NCBI GenBank assembly: GCA_018902385.1
Contig: JABSSW010000005.1
Span: 248,001-312,000 of the forward strand
DNA: 64,000 bases
Direction of reading: 5' to 3'
Origin: Physcia stellaris
Lineage: Eukaryota > Ascomycota > Lecanoromycetes > Caliciales > Physciaceae
Shown: one piece after another, positions 1 to 12,150 of the stretch
How the letters are laid out: every line of letters begins with the position of its first letter
Numbering within the stretch: position 1 is the stretch's first letter
The notes under the pieces: generated by a model
What the model was told of the DNA's origin: nothing
Databases searched by the model: none
What the model saw: the letters and a program-made list of their open reading frames with translations, nothing else
Translations under genes and position numbers: made by a program

Positions 1-1615
1 TCTTCAAAACTGTGATATCCTCACTTCAAACCGCGATAAGGCAGCTTAGGTGTTATTTTTGAGACTCTTCTCTGAGAAGAGAGGCCTGGGCGACAGTGAG
101 ATGTAAGAATAGACACCGAGTCTGGGCAACGAGGAGCGTTTTGTCGAATCCTGCTGTATCACGTCGAGAAGGAGGTTACTTTAGCCGCTCCACTGCTTCT
201 CAGGCACAGGGCATGCAGACCGGAGCGTTCCCGGTCGTGCGACTTTTCTGCAACGAGGACGGAGGAAATGGGGCATTTTGGAAGCTTTGGGCGGCTGCAC
301 ATAAGTGCGTACAGCTGCAGAAGGGGAGGATTGATTTGCTGGGGTGAAAGCAAATCATTGGGGAGAAGGGTTCGTGCTGGATGAGAGCTAGGCTGTTTCG
401 CGTTGGTGGTTGATGAGGATCGCAGTCCCGTGCACTGATTGGATCAGCTCGGCGGCTACATTTCTTCACCTACTGTCCATGAACTCGAGCGAATGGAATT
501 ATGAAAGCACTGGATTTGGACATATTGTTCGTCGGCAGGCACTCTCTTCGTCGACGTTTAGAACTGGGCAACTTACCCGCCATGCCCCTATGTTCTGCTC
601 ATTGCATGGTAATGTAAGCAACAAACATCTGACGAAGGGCAATACGGCACAATCAAGCTGCTTGACCGCACTTGCCCTCTTGAAGCACCTCACCTGCCAG
701 GCAAAAGTTGTACAGAATGCTCGACTGTTTCGACTTGCATCCAACCCCAAACATTCAGCTAAAGTCGACAGCGCCCAGCAAAAGACGGGGCGACATGAAA
801 GAGTAGATGCAGCAATTCACTGTTACGATTAGGCGTGCGCATATTCGTTCACTGGCCGCAACGTAACTGACCTACTGACCATCCGATCCGCTGATGGAGA
901 TATACTGTACGAGGGCAATTTCGACTTGGGCAGTTTAGATGACGACGTGAAAGCAACACCAGAAGAGAGGAAATGTGTAAAATGCGGTGAATCCTCGTGT
1001 CTAAGGTCAAGCTTAGAGGTGAGAGCATGGTATGGGTAATTCTAACACTGCAGTCATACGAATGATAGACATTCATTGCACACCAAACATTGAGAACATC
1101 GAAGCAACACTAGGGGAGGGTAGCCCAGAACCCGTTATATATATTGAGGGATCGCAAATATAGGAAGTAGATAAGAAAGATGTGCACAAACCACAAAGAC
1201 GACTAGCAAAGTAGACGGACATCGGCAACGTGCGATCGAAGAAGGCCGTCATTTGACATCCTGGGCGAGCGCTCATTGACAGATGCTTGACCAGAGTCAA
1301 TGCAGCCTTCGCTTTCTTTGATGACCTATGCAAACTATGTAGAGCCCCTCAGTATGCTTGAAGTATTCACCAGCGCTCCCTACATGCTTATCTTCATCCA
1401 TTGAAATTGAACAAAGGCTGTGAATATTAAAGCAGTATCGACAAAGGCAATCGCCACCGAGCTCATTGCACTTAGAAAAGGGAATTAGATCAACAATCTG
1501 GATTCGAAAAGAAGCCACATGGTCATTGGGCGGTAGGAGTAGGTGCTAGACTTAGCTGTTGGGGTTAGAAAGGGAAGAGCAGAGATTGGGAAGGTGCCAT
1601 ACCATTTCCGACCAT
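1..1615. other. Intergenic, downstream of hex1
   Basis: Normal base composition. Short open frames exist on both strands, but none has a recognisable domain, a convincing splice pattern or an ATG-led length above about 140 codons. The right part is expected to hold the 3' untranslated region of the minus-strand hex1 gene. I see no RNA gene or repeat. Confidence 0.5.
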
Positions 1616-3057
1616 CTATAGTCTTGACCCATGGATGACTTTGTAGTCCACAGCAAGTTCACGGCCGCCGTCGTTGATGACCAATACGCGAACGCTGCCA
1701 CGACCATTGGCAAAGGAATCATTAAGTCTCGACCACAGACCGCCCTGATCGATGACTGGCAGACCCTGCTTGACATCTCCGGTCTCGGTCATCGCTACAA
1801 CACGGCCATCGTCACGGATATCGAGAACACGATATTGCTTGAAGACAGGTCCAAGCATATTCTGGACAATAACCGATGGAGATGGATTGGAGACGAAGCT
1901 AGACTCTTCATGAAGCTGCTTAGTGAAGAGATCAACCCCGAGGTAGCGGTGCTGGCCAGTTTGGGCAGAAGTAGTGATACGGATCACTTGGCAAGGGCGA
2001 CCCTGAAGGACCAACAGATCACCAATGCGAATGTGATGGCACGGGATGGTGATAGTATTAGGTCCTCCACCGCGCTCGACATAGCGAACGCTCTCACGAA
2101 CGCCCTCGCGGATACGGGTGGGACCGCGATCTTCCTCGTCAATTATCACCTCCTCACGCTCAGTGCGATGGCCATGGGGATGGAAAGGGTGGAAGACACG
2201 GTCAGCGGCTTTCTCAATGCCGTGACGGAAGGAATGGTAGCGACCTTCGTCGTCGTAATAACCCATTTTTGATGGTGGATCGACGGTCGTCTCAGTTTCG
2301 ACTCTTACTTCTTCGCGAGGTGTGGTGTTTCGACGCTCGTACTCAACGTCGTAGGAAGGGTGGACGCGTCGGCGGTATTCCCGTTCAGTGACGTCGATCT
2401 CTTCGTCGCGGTGAGGAACTTCGATGTCAACCTTGGTATCGGTGTAGCGTTGGTAGCCTGGCTCACGATAACTATAACGGCCAAGCGTGTTAGTAAGCTT
2501 TATAGGCTAAAGGGTTTGGCAGAAATCAAGCGACGCGGACGGTCATCCGAGCTTGCAGAACTGGGATATGAGGCTGTGTTGCAAATCGGATGAAGGATGG
2601 TTAGAGCAAGTAGACTCACCGTTCTCTAGAAAGCTCGACTTCTGGAAATCGGGACTGACGATAGCGATCTTCTTCCTCGTAGACTCTTACGTCTTCTTCG
2701 CGACGTGGACGGCGTTCACGATCTGCTTCGTAGACTTTGACCTCTTCCTCCTCGTACTTAGTACGATCTTTGCGGTGGGGAAGAGATGCAGAGAAGGACG
2801 AGTATCGTTCTTCGTGACCTTGCCGTCCAACGCGCGAAGATGGAGGAAGGTTGGCTTGTCCTTCTACCTTGACAGTAGTGGTTTCGGTGGTAGCCTCGTT
2901 GCGGTACGAGGATGGGAAAAAGCTGACAGGAATCGGGACCTTGGCGTCAAAGTCCAGATTGCCGGAGTAGAGGAGTCTCTTCTCGAATGCCTTTCGAACC
3001 GTGAGGCAATTCGAAAGGAAGACAAGAAAGACTCTTGCTTCGGGGGATTAAGAGGGA
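1616..3057 (-). CDS. hex1: HEX1, major Woronin body protein (septal pore plug)
   Basis: The core protein is 216 codons, from the ATG at 2266 to the stop at 1616. It starts MGYYDDEGRYHSFRHG and carries the eIF5A-like HEX1 fold signatures (TIPCHHIRIGDLLVLQGRPC, LGVDLFTKQLHEESS, VLVINDGGREL). It ends in SRL, the peroxisomal PTS1 signal expected of HEX1, which crystallises in peroxisome-derived Woronin bodies that plug septal pores after wounding. The same frame stays open upstream of that ATG to 2471. There an acceptor with a perfect TACT AAC branch site bounds a 148-base intron (2472-2619, donor GTGAGT). The next exon is open to 3057 and encodes a charged, Glu/Arg-rich extension that joins in phase. 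No ATG lies in this extension, so the long form needs an upstream exon or a non-AUG start. Alternative N-termini of HEX1 are known in other filamentous ascomycetes. Core identity is very secure; the 5' structure is not. Confidence 0.93.
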
Positions 3058-3880
3058 AGGCGGAAGGTGACGGGTTGCCAGCACCACGCTTCTATCTCTC
3101 AATGCAGTTGACTGATCAATAATATTTCTGATGAGTTGACAGGCGAAGGATGAGAGAGGCAATTGATGAAGATGGCCTTGGGGGAAGAAGGTTCAAATTG
3201 GAAGGTGGTAGGTGGTTGGCTTGATCTTCACCCTGACTGCTTGGCGTGGTTAGCGTGTTTACAAACGACAACCGGGAGAGTCACCTAGCAACCTAAACCG
3301 AATTCATTCCTAGTAAAAAATACGAGACTATGTTTACTCAACTTAATTGCTTCAGGACTCTATCATACAAAGCCGTCGGTGAGAGCTTTGCTTCATAAGT
3401 ATTCGTGAGTGCAGCAATTATTTGTTACGAGCGCCTTGATGTTTGATTCTATTTGCTGCATGCAGACGTGGCGGCCCTTCACCATTGGCCAGCTTTTGAT
3501 TCACATGCAGTCATGGCCGCCCGAAACCGCATTTTTCAGCTGAGATGCTGCTGTAGTTGCAATACCCTTGAAGACTGGACATTCCGGACAGTGCACGAAA
3601 TTTATATAGAGGATACTATATTATCGGTTGACTTGGATAGCCAAGGTGTTGTTCTCTTTCATGCTGGCGTCCCTGCAACACTTTCGTGGCACCTTCGCAG
3701 AAGCAAGGTAAAGAAAGAATAAAAATGGATAGTTGTCCAGTTTCTGTTGGAGTAAACTCACCACCAAAGGCAATGCCAAAACGTTATTCTGTTATAGGTT
3801 AGCGTGCAAACTCTGTACAATAATTCACATTCATCACATGTACGATAGATATTATTATCATGAATAATAAGCACGTTGCA
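3058..3880. other. 5' region of hex1 and edge of the AT-rich block
   Basis: Normal composition until about 3,850, then an abrupt fall in GC. It should contain the promoter and leader of the minus-strand hex1 gene. An 89-codon open frame on the plus strand (3453-3722) starts with TTG and has no recognisable features, so it is not called. Confidence 0.4.
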
Positions 3881-5549
3881 TTTTACATATTTGTAACAAA
3901 TTATGAATTCGACAATGTTTGTCAAATATCATTCGAATTGATTCATATTATTTTACAACGTTCAAACGTTGATTTCATAAATCGATTGAGAAATTTCTGA
4001 TTGATTAAACGACGATCAAACTCGAAAACATCAAATTGAATTCACAACGAGTTTATCGTCATTTAATGTCGTCAATAAAATGCATATTGTTTATTTTAAC
4101 GATCGTCATTTAATTTCTCAAAGATTCAAAAAATCAACATCGACGTTGATCGATGAAAACGTTATTTATCGTTCAAACGAACGTCAAATTCGAACGCACG
4201 ATCGATTACTCGATTTCGATAAAAACGTTTTCAAAGAGCACGAAATTTTACATACACGATTCGATGATTCAATGAATTCGTTATTGTTTCGAATTGATGT
4301 TTCGAATTCATTTGTTACGAAATGAAAAAAAAAACAAATACGACATGAAATTTACACGTTTTACACGATTTCACGAATCACATACGTTTTATTTTTTTTT
4401 TTTTTTATTTATACGATTCAAATTTTCAAATTCAAACATCACAATGATTGTCAAACATCATTTACAATTTTGTCGTTTTCATTTCAAAATCAAAACAATA
4501 TTTCAATTGAAAAATTGACGTCAGAAATGATTTTCGAGTCAATCATGTTGAATGAACAATCAATTTATCAATAAAATTAATGTTTATCGTCGAATTTTTA
4601 TATAACAAAAACATCGATTGAAATTTCATCGATGCAAAAGCGAAAATCAAAATCACGAATTTCATCATCGTCGTCGAAAAACACGAACGAAATTTGAATA
4701 AAAATTTTTTTTATTTGTTCAACGATGAACGTCAATCATCGTTTTTTTATCATTGTCATAACGAATTCAACATCGTTGATTTATTGAACAAAAATAACAA
4801 AACGTTTCAAGAAGAATATTTTTGTTCTTTTCGTCGATATCATTTTCGATTTTATTGATCGATTCGTTACATTAACAGGCGTCGAATTTTACATCAAAAT
4901 TGTTGAATCATTACACAATCAATTGATTATCGAAAACGTTGATTTTAAATTTATTGTCGACGTATTTTGTCAAAATATTTTGCTGTTCAAAATGCACAAA
5001 TTAGTTCATTTTAATTATTTCGTGATTCGTCAACGTGACGAATGAATTTTCGAGAATACAAATCTCATCGAAATCGAAATTTTTTTTTTTGAATTTCGTT
5101 AAAATCATCATCGATACGATAACAAAATCAAATTCAATTGCATTGATCGTTGATTGTTTCAAAAAATTTAAACATATTCGTTTCAATATATCAAAATTTG
5201 AATACATCGATTTTTTTGCATCAATCAAAAATGCATAAACAACGATTTCATTAAACATGATTTTGAAAAATGCTATTATAATCATTCAAAAGCGTTTTCA
5301 AAAAATGAATTGATAAAAACATGTTTGATCATTTATACGACAAAATTTTGAAAAAAATTCAAAATTCACAATAACAATCAACGTCGTTGATTGAATTTTG
5401 AAAACAAATTTTGTTCATTAATCATTCAATCAACGATATGTTGTGATACACAAATTCGAACGTCAACATTCACGTGTGCAAAAATCGAAATTTGATACAT
5501 TTTTTCATGTTTCACATCGAACATGTTGTAATTGCAAACAAAATTCGTT

Positions 5550-6330
5550 TTATTGTTGAAAAAAAAAATAATCAAATTATTGTTCGTTTTTTTTTACAAC
5601 AATGCAAATGATCAATTTATTAATTTATCAATTTTTTACATGTCAAATTCGTCAGCAAATTTGTTGTCAATATCAACATTCGAAAAACAAAACGTTTATT
5701 GAAACATTGAAAATCACATTTTCAAACATCAAAACAAATCAATCGAGTATGTTTTTGCAAAACAACAAATTATACGTTTTGAAATTGCAATCACATCAAA
5801 TGATTGCATTGTCAACAACATCATTATTGTCGTTTATCGTATGACATCGAAATTTGAATCACATAAATTTTTTTTTTATTACGTCAATATTTAAAAAAAT
5901 TGAATCATTTTTATTAAAACGATTACAAAAATAATCATGCGATGTTTGCAAACTAATCAAAACAAAAAAATCGAATAAAAAAAATATTCATCATGTCGAA
6001 AAAACGTTTCATATTATTCACATTGATTTAATATCAATAACGATCAAAAATTTTGAAAATGAACGTTATTACATCAATATCATCGATGACAAATCACGTT
6101 GAACGAAAATATACATCGTTAAAAACAAACACGAATGATTACAATGTTTTATCAAATACATCAATTGAATCAAACGTCAATTCGATGTTGACGTCAAAAT
6201 CGTACGTACAAATTATGACAACGAATTTCGCAACACGCAATCAATCAATTATTTTAATAATCAAAACTAAATTGATCGCGTCGAATCAAAAACTTGAAAA
6301 AAATCAAAAATTTGATTCGAAAAAATCGAA
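5550..6330 (+). mobile_element. Ty1/copia retrotransposon fossil (integrase region)
   Basis: Plus-strand translation shows pieces matching the pre-integrase and integrase zinc-binding and core regions of Ty1/copia polyproteins. They are a CxxC motif near 5,938, an IIHIDLIS-type core start near 6,015, and RYY and DDKSR-type segments after it. The element is broken in many places and heavily mutated. Only this part is recognisable; sequence from about 4.6 kb may belong to the same copy. No LTRs were identified. It looks old, since mutation is near saturation. Confidence 0.6.
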
Positions 6331-6649
6331 TCAAATTTGAAATGAAAAATTTGAAACTTGTTTTGACGTCAAATTCAAATTTTTGATTTTAATGTCAAAT
6401 TCAAATTCAAATCGACATATTCGATTTGAAATTTGTTTTGACGTCAAATCAAATTTTTTTCTTGAATTTGAAATTTGATTTGAAAAATTTGATTTAACTT
6501 GAAATACTATTGATAAAAAATAATAAAAATAAATTTTATTTTTACAAATTCTATTGAAAAAAAAAATATTACAAGAAATTTTAAACATGAATAATGAATA
6601 ATGAATTTTGATAATGCAATTTGAAAAAAAAAAATTGATCATTATTCAC

Positions 6650-8742
6650 AAACAAATGATAATGTATCATGATAATGCATATTCGTTATTTAATCAAATT
6701 AAAAATCGAACATTATGAAATTTGCATCGTTCGTATTTTCGCTATTTTCGAATTCGTTTTCGTCATCGAAATTTTTCACGCTGTTTTTTTTTTCGTCATC
6801 GTCGTCGTTTTTTGCATTTTTTTTTGATCGCATTGAAAAATTCGATTTTAATATTTCGATTTTTCGCATTGTGCGAAAATGCAAAATTTTTAATTGTTTT
6901 TCGCATTTTTTTCATCGCGTCAACAAAATTCGTCGTTTTCAATGCGCGAATTTTTATATTATTATAAAAAACGCGTTGCGCGATCAATTTCGTCATTAAA
7001 TACAAATATTTTTTTATTGCGTTTTGCGTTCGTTCAATGTTTTCATCGTTTTGAAATTAAAATGAATCATTAATGAAATCAACAAATTTTGATATTCAAT
7101 ATTCATTGATTGTTGCGAAAATTCGAAATTAATTGTTTGACGTATGATTTCGATTGCATTTTTTTTGACATCGTTTTGTCGTGTTTGTTCGTCGAATTTT
7201 TTTTTGTTTTGTCGATAAAATTCATTTTTCAAAAAACACGTTAAAAATTAATTAAAAATCGCAATTTTTATATGCATTATTCGATTGCATTATCATGATT
7301 GTCGTTTTCAATACGAACATCGAACATTTTTTTTTTATCATTTTTTTTCATAATTTTGCGATTTTTTTCATCAAATTCAAATCAAACAATAATTTTTATC
7401 AAATTTTTTTTGAATTTGAACACAACGACATTGTCGACATTTTGTGTTTTGTAAAATTTGATTTGAATTTTCGATCAATTTTTTTTTTTCGCGATTAACG
7501 ACATTTTTTGAATTCGTCGAATAAATTTTAACAAATGTAAATTGTGCAAATTCGAACATTTTGATGATAAATATCAACACGATAATGCGACAAAAAAATG
7601 CATTATTTTTGAACAATGTTCAAAACGTACGTCGAATATAAATCAATATCAATTAATCGATAAAATTGAAAACAAATTTGTGATTGAATTCATCAACAAA
7701 CGTGTTGCGATAAACAATTGAATCATATTTAAAAACGAAAAATAAATCAAATTTGAAAATTCAAATTAATGTTTATTCGTCAAATTTGTGAATTTGTGTG
7801 CAATGAAATTGATTAACATCGATAATGCGATATAATCATGCATTCAATTTTGAAACGAAAAATAACGAATATTACACACGAAAATAATCAAATTTGACAA
7901 ATGATTTATCAATATCGAAAAAAAAAAAATTGAAAATGTTATAAAAAATCGATCGAAAATTGTCGATACGCGATTGTTGCGTTTTTATCGAAAAATTTAA
8001 ACGTCGAAATTAAAAGCAATATTTCGATGCAAAAATCTAATCAAACATTCAACACGATCGCATCGATATTTTCGCAACGTTTGCAAATAATGCAAATCTG
8101 TCTGTATCGCGAAAAAATGAATTTATTGATTGATGAACAACAATCGATTCATCGTATGTTTAATTTTGTAATTAATGACATTTCTATTAAATTTTCATTT
8201 GTAACAACATTAAATCAATAAAATAATGCATGAAAATAATGCATAAATTAACGAAATTAAAATATTTCGACGTTCATTCAAAATTTAAAAATTTTCAAAA
8301 CGTTCAATCAACAATTGTTATTGCTATAACGATGAATAAAAACGATGAAAATATTGTAAATTTGATATTTCAACGAAAAATGTGAACATTGATAAAAATG
8401 ATAATGTAAAAAAATAACGCATAAATTAACAAATGATAAAACGTTTTGTAAAAAATTGCATTGTTTGTTTCGTTTTCAATCAATATTTCGTCGATCAATT
8501 GAAACGTTTTTGCGAACGTTGTTCGAAAATTTAAGTCGAAAATCGTTGCTGAAATGTTTATTAAATTTGCTAATGATAAAAAATTTGAAAAAACGCAAAA
8601 TGATAAAATCGTTGATATTAATAATCATAATGATTTTTCGTTTTGTAAATCGAATAATGCATAACGATAATGCATAAATTAACAAATCATCGCAATTGTT
8701 GAAAATAAAAACATTCAAAAAAATTCGAAATATCAACATAGA
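6650..8742. repeat. Repeat unit A, copy 1
   Basis: This stretch matches 12,150-14,230 over its whole length. For example, 7,295-7,450 and 12,790-12,945 agree at roughly nine positions in ten by eye, in the same orientation. Its protein content is not recognised; an acidic minus-strand frame ends near 6,700. In copy 2, unit A runs straight into unit B. Here it stops at about 8,742, where unmutated DNA begins. Confidence 0.8.
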
Positions 8743-8814
8743 ACACAACCTATAAAAAAATATCTATCGTTTCCTCTACAAAAAGTTTACTTCCTTATTG
8801 GGTTAGACCAATCT

Positions 8815-8945
8815 TGGCGAAGAACATCAAATTTTGGTGCAACTTTTTTACATTGCACACCAACCAAGAACTTGATATGATTTTTGTTTATGTAGTCAAA
8901 GTTGTAGAGTTTAATGAGGGGAATCCAATACTGTAACGTTTGTTA
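8815..8945 (+). repeat. Direct repeat, left copy, within the insert
   Basis: Alignable with 10,725-10,885 in the same orientation. Shared landmarks include TGCACA-CAA-CA, ATTGTAGAG or GTTGTAGAG, AATGAG and ATTCCAAT or ATCCAAT. Both copies translate to related peptides (LHTNQ here, LHINQ in the right copy) that end at a stop at the same place. This suggests a duplicated old coding tail rather than a simple repeat. Confidence 0.55.
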
Positions 8946-9019
8946 AATTCTGACGTGGGCGCATCGAGTTATTGAAATGCGGATTTTGATCGCATACAAA
9001 TTGATGGATTCGGGGTTCG

Positions 9020-9835
9020 ATGATCCAAACACCAACAACAACATCAACTTCAACTCCATATCAACTCAACCACGAGAATTTCAACGAATCCCAACAAATC
9101 ATGCAGCTGACGTTGGATTTAGGCCTTCCTACTACGGCGCGTTCGCGTGGTGCAGCAAATCGCCATGCCAAAGAGCGAGAGAAACGGGGTGCTCTCCAGA
9201 AACTTACTCCTACTTCTACGTCTACCTTTACTTCTGCTGCTGCATCGATCGAAATCAGCGCTCCCTACGAATGTCATTCAATGACTGTTACACCTCAAAC
9301 ACCCGTCGAGTTTCGAGAGCCTCACTACACAATCAATGGCCGAAATGGAATGACGTTGGATAGACAAGAGCCTGGAATCTATCCGGTCCCACAGCCAGCT
9401 ATTATTCAGGAAATGACTAAAGCACGTCCCATGTTTGACGTTGCATTCGATGTTTCAAAGGTTAAGACAATACGCGTTCTCAATAACGTGGAATCACAGC
9501 AAAAACTGCTGCAAAAGGATCAGGAAGCTTGGGAGGGTCAGATCTTTCAATACTTTTGGCGATTGGAACGATCTGAAATCATACGAATCAATGGAGAACT
9601 TTTTTCGGATCTCGAATATCGGTTAGGACTGTCTGGAGGGGCTTTGTTTCAAGAGCATTTTCGTTTTCAACCTTGGACGGAGCGTTCTGTATGGAGTGGT
9701 TATGCTCATTGCAAATTCAAGAAGTATTTTTCTCCTCTTTCTACGGCTGTTCGAGCCAACGATGAGGAGAAAATTCGCTTGCATATGAGGGAGGAAATAG
9801 TCAGACATAGCAGTCGTTTTCTTTCAAATCGTTGA
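9020..9835 (+). CDS. Orphan protein of the insert (unknown function)
   Basis: A 271-codon open frame with an ATG start. The first ~90 residues are rich in Thr, Ser and Gln, with a short basic stretch (RHAKEREKRG) near residue 50. The rest is a mixed charged and aromatic globular-looking region containing WEGQIFQYFWRLERSEIIR and EEIVRHSSRF near the end. I recognise no domain, signal peptide or membrane segment. Base composition is ordinary and unlike the mutated repeat around it. Downstream open frames (9,851-10,561) are likely its continuation through introns or a frame break. It could be the cargo of a mobile element or a captured host gene. Confidence 0.5.
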   Translation: MIQTPTTTSTSTPYQLNHENFNESQQIMQLTLDLGLPTTARSRGAANRHAKEREKRGALQKLTPTSTSTFTSAAASIEISAPYECHSMTVTPQTPVEFREPHYTINGRNGMTLDRQEPGIYPVPQPAIIQEMTKARPMFDVAFDVSKVKTIRVLNNVESQQKLLQKDQEAWEGQIFQYFWRLERSEIIRINGELFSDLEYRLGLSGGALFQEHFRFQPWTERSVWSGYAHCKFKKYFSPLSTAVRANDEEKIRLHMREEIVRHSSRFLSNR

Positions 9836-9850
9836 CGAAATACGCCTGCA

Positions 9851-10561
9851 ATGCGATGCAAAGAAAGAGATGGAAACTTGATCCTCCACACAATATCCCA
9901 ACCCCGAAGAAGCTCAACTTGCAAAGGATATCAAGCGGGCGAAAAAGGCGAACGAAAGAGTGAAAGCGGAGGCAACAAGAATAGGGAAAAGCATTCAGCT
10001 TGGCCAGACGAGCCGGACGATTCTGATGAGTCGGACGATACATATATGACCGACGAATCGATCGATTCTGACAATCGTTCTGACGACGACGAGGGAGTGC
10101 AATGGAGCGAGTTGGTTGAATTGAGAACCGAAGCAGACGAGCATAAATGGAAGCAAAAAAGAGAGCTTTACTCGAGTATGCCATGGTCGATATAACCTCC
10201 ACGAATTGCCCTCTTCAGGCCGAATCGACCTCCACCAAATGCCTTATCAAATGCTCCACCGAATGCTCCACCAAATGCCTCAGCAAATGCCTCACCGAAT
10301 GCCTCACCGAATGCCTCACCGAATGCCTCACCGAATGCCTCCATGCGCGGATCACTTCCGCAGGCATACACCGATGCAAAGACTGCAGATTCGAGCTTTT
10401 CGAGCCTTAATAAGCCAGAAGACCTCGCTGGAGAAACAGGCCCGATTTGTATGGCATATTCTCGATATCTCTGCCGCAGATGGCCAGGCCAGTCAGAATT
10501 CTGGGACCAGCATATGTACATAGTATCCAGAATGGCCAATATCAGGGCAAATCTATCCTGA
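9851..10561 (+). pseudogene. Probable 3' continuation of the orphan gene, frame not resolved
   Basis: Three consecutive plus-strand frames each look coding in part. About 9,895-10,010 gives a Lys/Ala-rich helical stretch (PEEAQLAKDIKRAKKANER). About 10,000-10,195 gives an Asp/Ser-rich acidic stretch (DEPDDSDESDD). About 10,215-10,561 gives an Asn-Ala-Ser-Pro repeat followed by an ordinary globular tail ending at 10,561. No single frame or clean set of introns joins them, so either several small introns or frame-breaking indels are present. Confidence 0.35.
10256..10341 (+). repeat. 12-base coding minisatellite
   Basis: About seven tandem copies of a 12-base unit, CACCGAATGCCT. The last four copies are essentially identical and the first three are diverged. 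A multiple of three keeps every frame open, giving an Asn-Ala-Ser-Pro repeat in the likely coding frame. Slippage expansion is the simplest explanation. Confidence 0.8.
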
Positions 10562-11215
10562 TACCCTATTGCGCTATACCCAATCGAGAACCATGATATG
10601 CTTCGAAGATATGGTCAAATGACTGCAATTTCTGCAGTTCAGACTCCATGCCTGGCATTGAGACCCCCAGTTATGGACTTCAGATTTGCGGCACTCTTTC
10701 CCGATTTAGCTAGCTCAGGGTCTACTAAATGGCGGCCAACCACCAAAAATGTAGTTTGTTGTTGCAGTTGATTTACAACCTGCACATCAATCAGCAATCA
10801 AGTATAATTTCCACTTATCTAGCCAGGATTGTAGAGCAGAATGAGCGCATTCCAATGCTGCAAAAATAACAGAAATCGGTTCATTATCGCAATAGTTCTG
10901 GGGCTTGAAAGGTCATGCTAGAAATGTGCCTGTAGAACAACTCCGCAACAACGCCTGCGAAGCAACAATGCCATATCCACCATAACTCAATGCGCACTCG
11001 CTCGATTTTCGATATTTTGATTCTTTGAATAGTACTCACTTCGTGCTTCAAAACAAGCCTTCGAGTGTATGGTTTACTTACTGGGTTAAGAAGCTATTAA
11101 GGTGCGAAATCGATGAGATCGCAAGGGACCCTGATTTCGTAATCTTATCAGATTTGACCCTAACCCTAAAGTTCTCGACAAAGTTTTTTAAAAAAACTTC
11201 CGGGCCTACTTGTTT
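10562..11215. other. Non-coding right part of the insert
   Basis: It holds the right direct repeat (about 10,725-10,885), which contains an open peptide ending at a stop near 10,871. It also holds two head-to-tail CCCTAA units (11,157-11,168), identical to the usual fungal telomere repeat, and a perfect AAGTTTTTT/AAAAAACTT hairpin near 11,185-11,202. No gene is supported. Confidence 0.4.
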
Positions 11216-12150
11216 CAAATGTTTGAAAATCGAAAAAATGTCGAAAACGATGAATCGAATGAAAAAATATTTGATGAAAATGAAATCAAAATTGTTCACA
11301 AATTCGATATTCATGATATTGTTTATTCATACTGAATTCGAAAATGATAATCAAATTTCAAATAAATCGAATAATGCGTCAAAATAATGCACAAATTCAC
11401 AAATCGAAACACGCGTCATGAAAAAAACAAATCGACAAATGAATGATGACATTGATATGAACAAAAACAAAACGTCGATCGAAAAACGACAAAAAATAAA
11501 CATGATCGCGTTCAAATTTTTCGCGTTCAAATTTTTTGCGTTCAAATTTGTCAATAAATCGAACAAAAAATCAATCGCAAAACGTTTGAATTCATTAATT
11601 AAAAAAAAATCGCGAACAAATCGATAATGTATTCAAATTATGCGTTATCGAATATTGATTAACATATCAATAAAAACACAAACGAACAAAATTCGAAATA
11701 ATCGCATTGCGCGAAATCAAACGTTTTCAAAAAATCATTGAATTTTTAATTGCAAAAAAATCGTTCGCGAAACTTGTGAAAAAAATGATGCAAAACATAA
11801 AAAAAATGTCAAAATTCAAATATCGATTTTTGAAATTTTACAAAAAAATATCAAAACGTTTGTCACAAAAATGTTTGAAAATAAATCAAATACATTATTT
11901 TTGCGCATTATTTTGTTGATTAATTTTTATGAAATGATTAATGCAAAAACGATTCATGCGAAACGAATGATTGTTCAAATAAAAATATTCATTTTGTTCG
12001 AAAAATTTTGAAAATGTTTATGAATAACAATGTTTCAATCATTTAAACACAATGTTATTTTTGTTGAATAATTAATTTACATAATTTGAATTCGTGTTTG
12101 AATTATTTTTTATATCAATATTTGTCACGTGAATTGAAAATTAAATGATA
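11216..12150. repeat. Repeat unit B, copy 1
   Basis: Matches 14,230-15,270 in the same orientation with an offset of about 3,050-3,110. It contains three tandem copies of a ~14-16 base unit, GCGTTCAAATTTTT, at about 11,508-11,552. Plus-strand frames are Lys/Phe-rich after mutation and not recognisable. Confidence 0.75.

Larger units (their letters stand above)
8743..11215. mobile_element. Unmutated ~2.47 kb insert inside the first A+B unit
   Basis: Normal GC content with abundant CpT and ApG, bounded on both sides by the AT-rich repeat. In the second tandem copy the corresponding position (near 14,255) is uninterrupted, so this DNA is an insertion. The offset between copies is about 5,490 on the left and about 3,050 on the right. 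The insert carries an orphan gene, a coding minisatellite and a pair of related direct repeats near its ends (about 8,815-8,945 and 10,725-10,885). Similar strings at 8,787 and 11,071 share most of a 22-base stretch. No clear target-site duplication was found. The nature of the inserted DNA (element, gene capture or ectopic repair) is unknown. Confidence 0.6.

Noticed and set aside
3453-3722. 89-codon plus-strand open frame before the AT-rich block
   Set aside because: It starts with TTG, has no domain or splice signal, and lies at the edge of degraded sequence.
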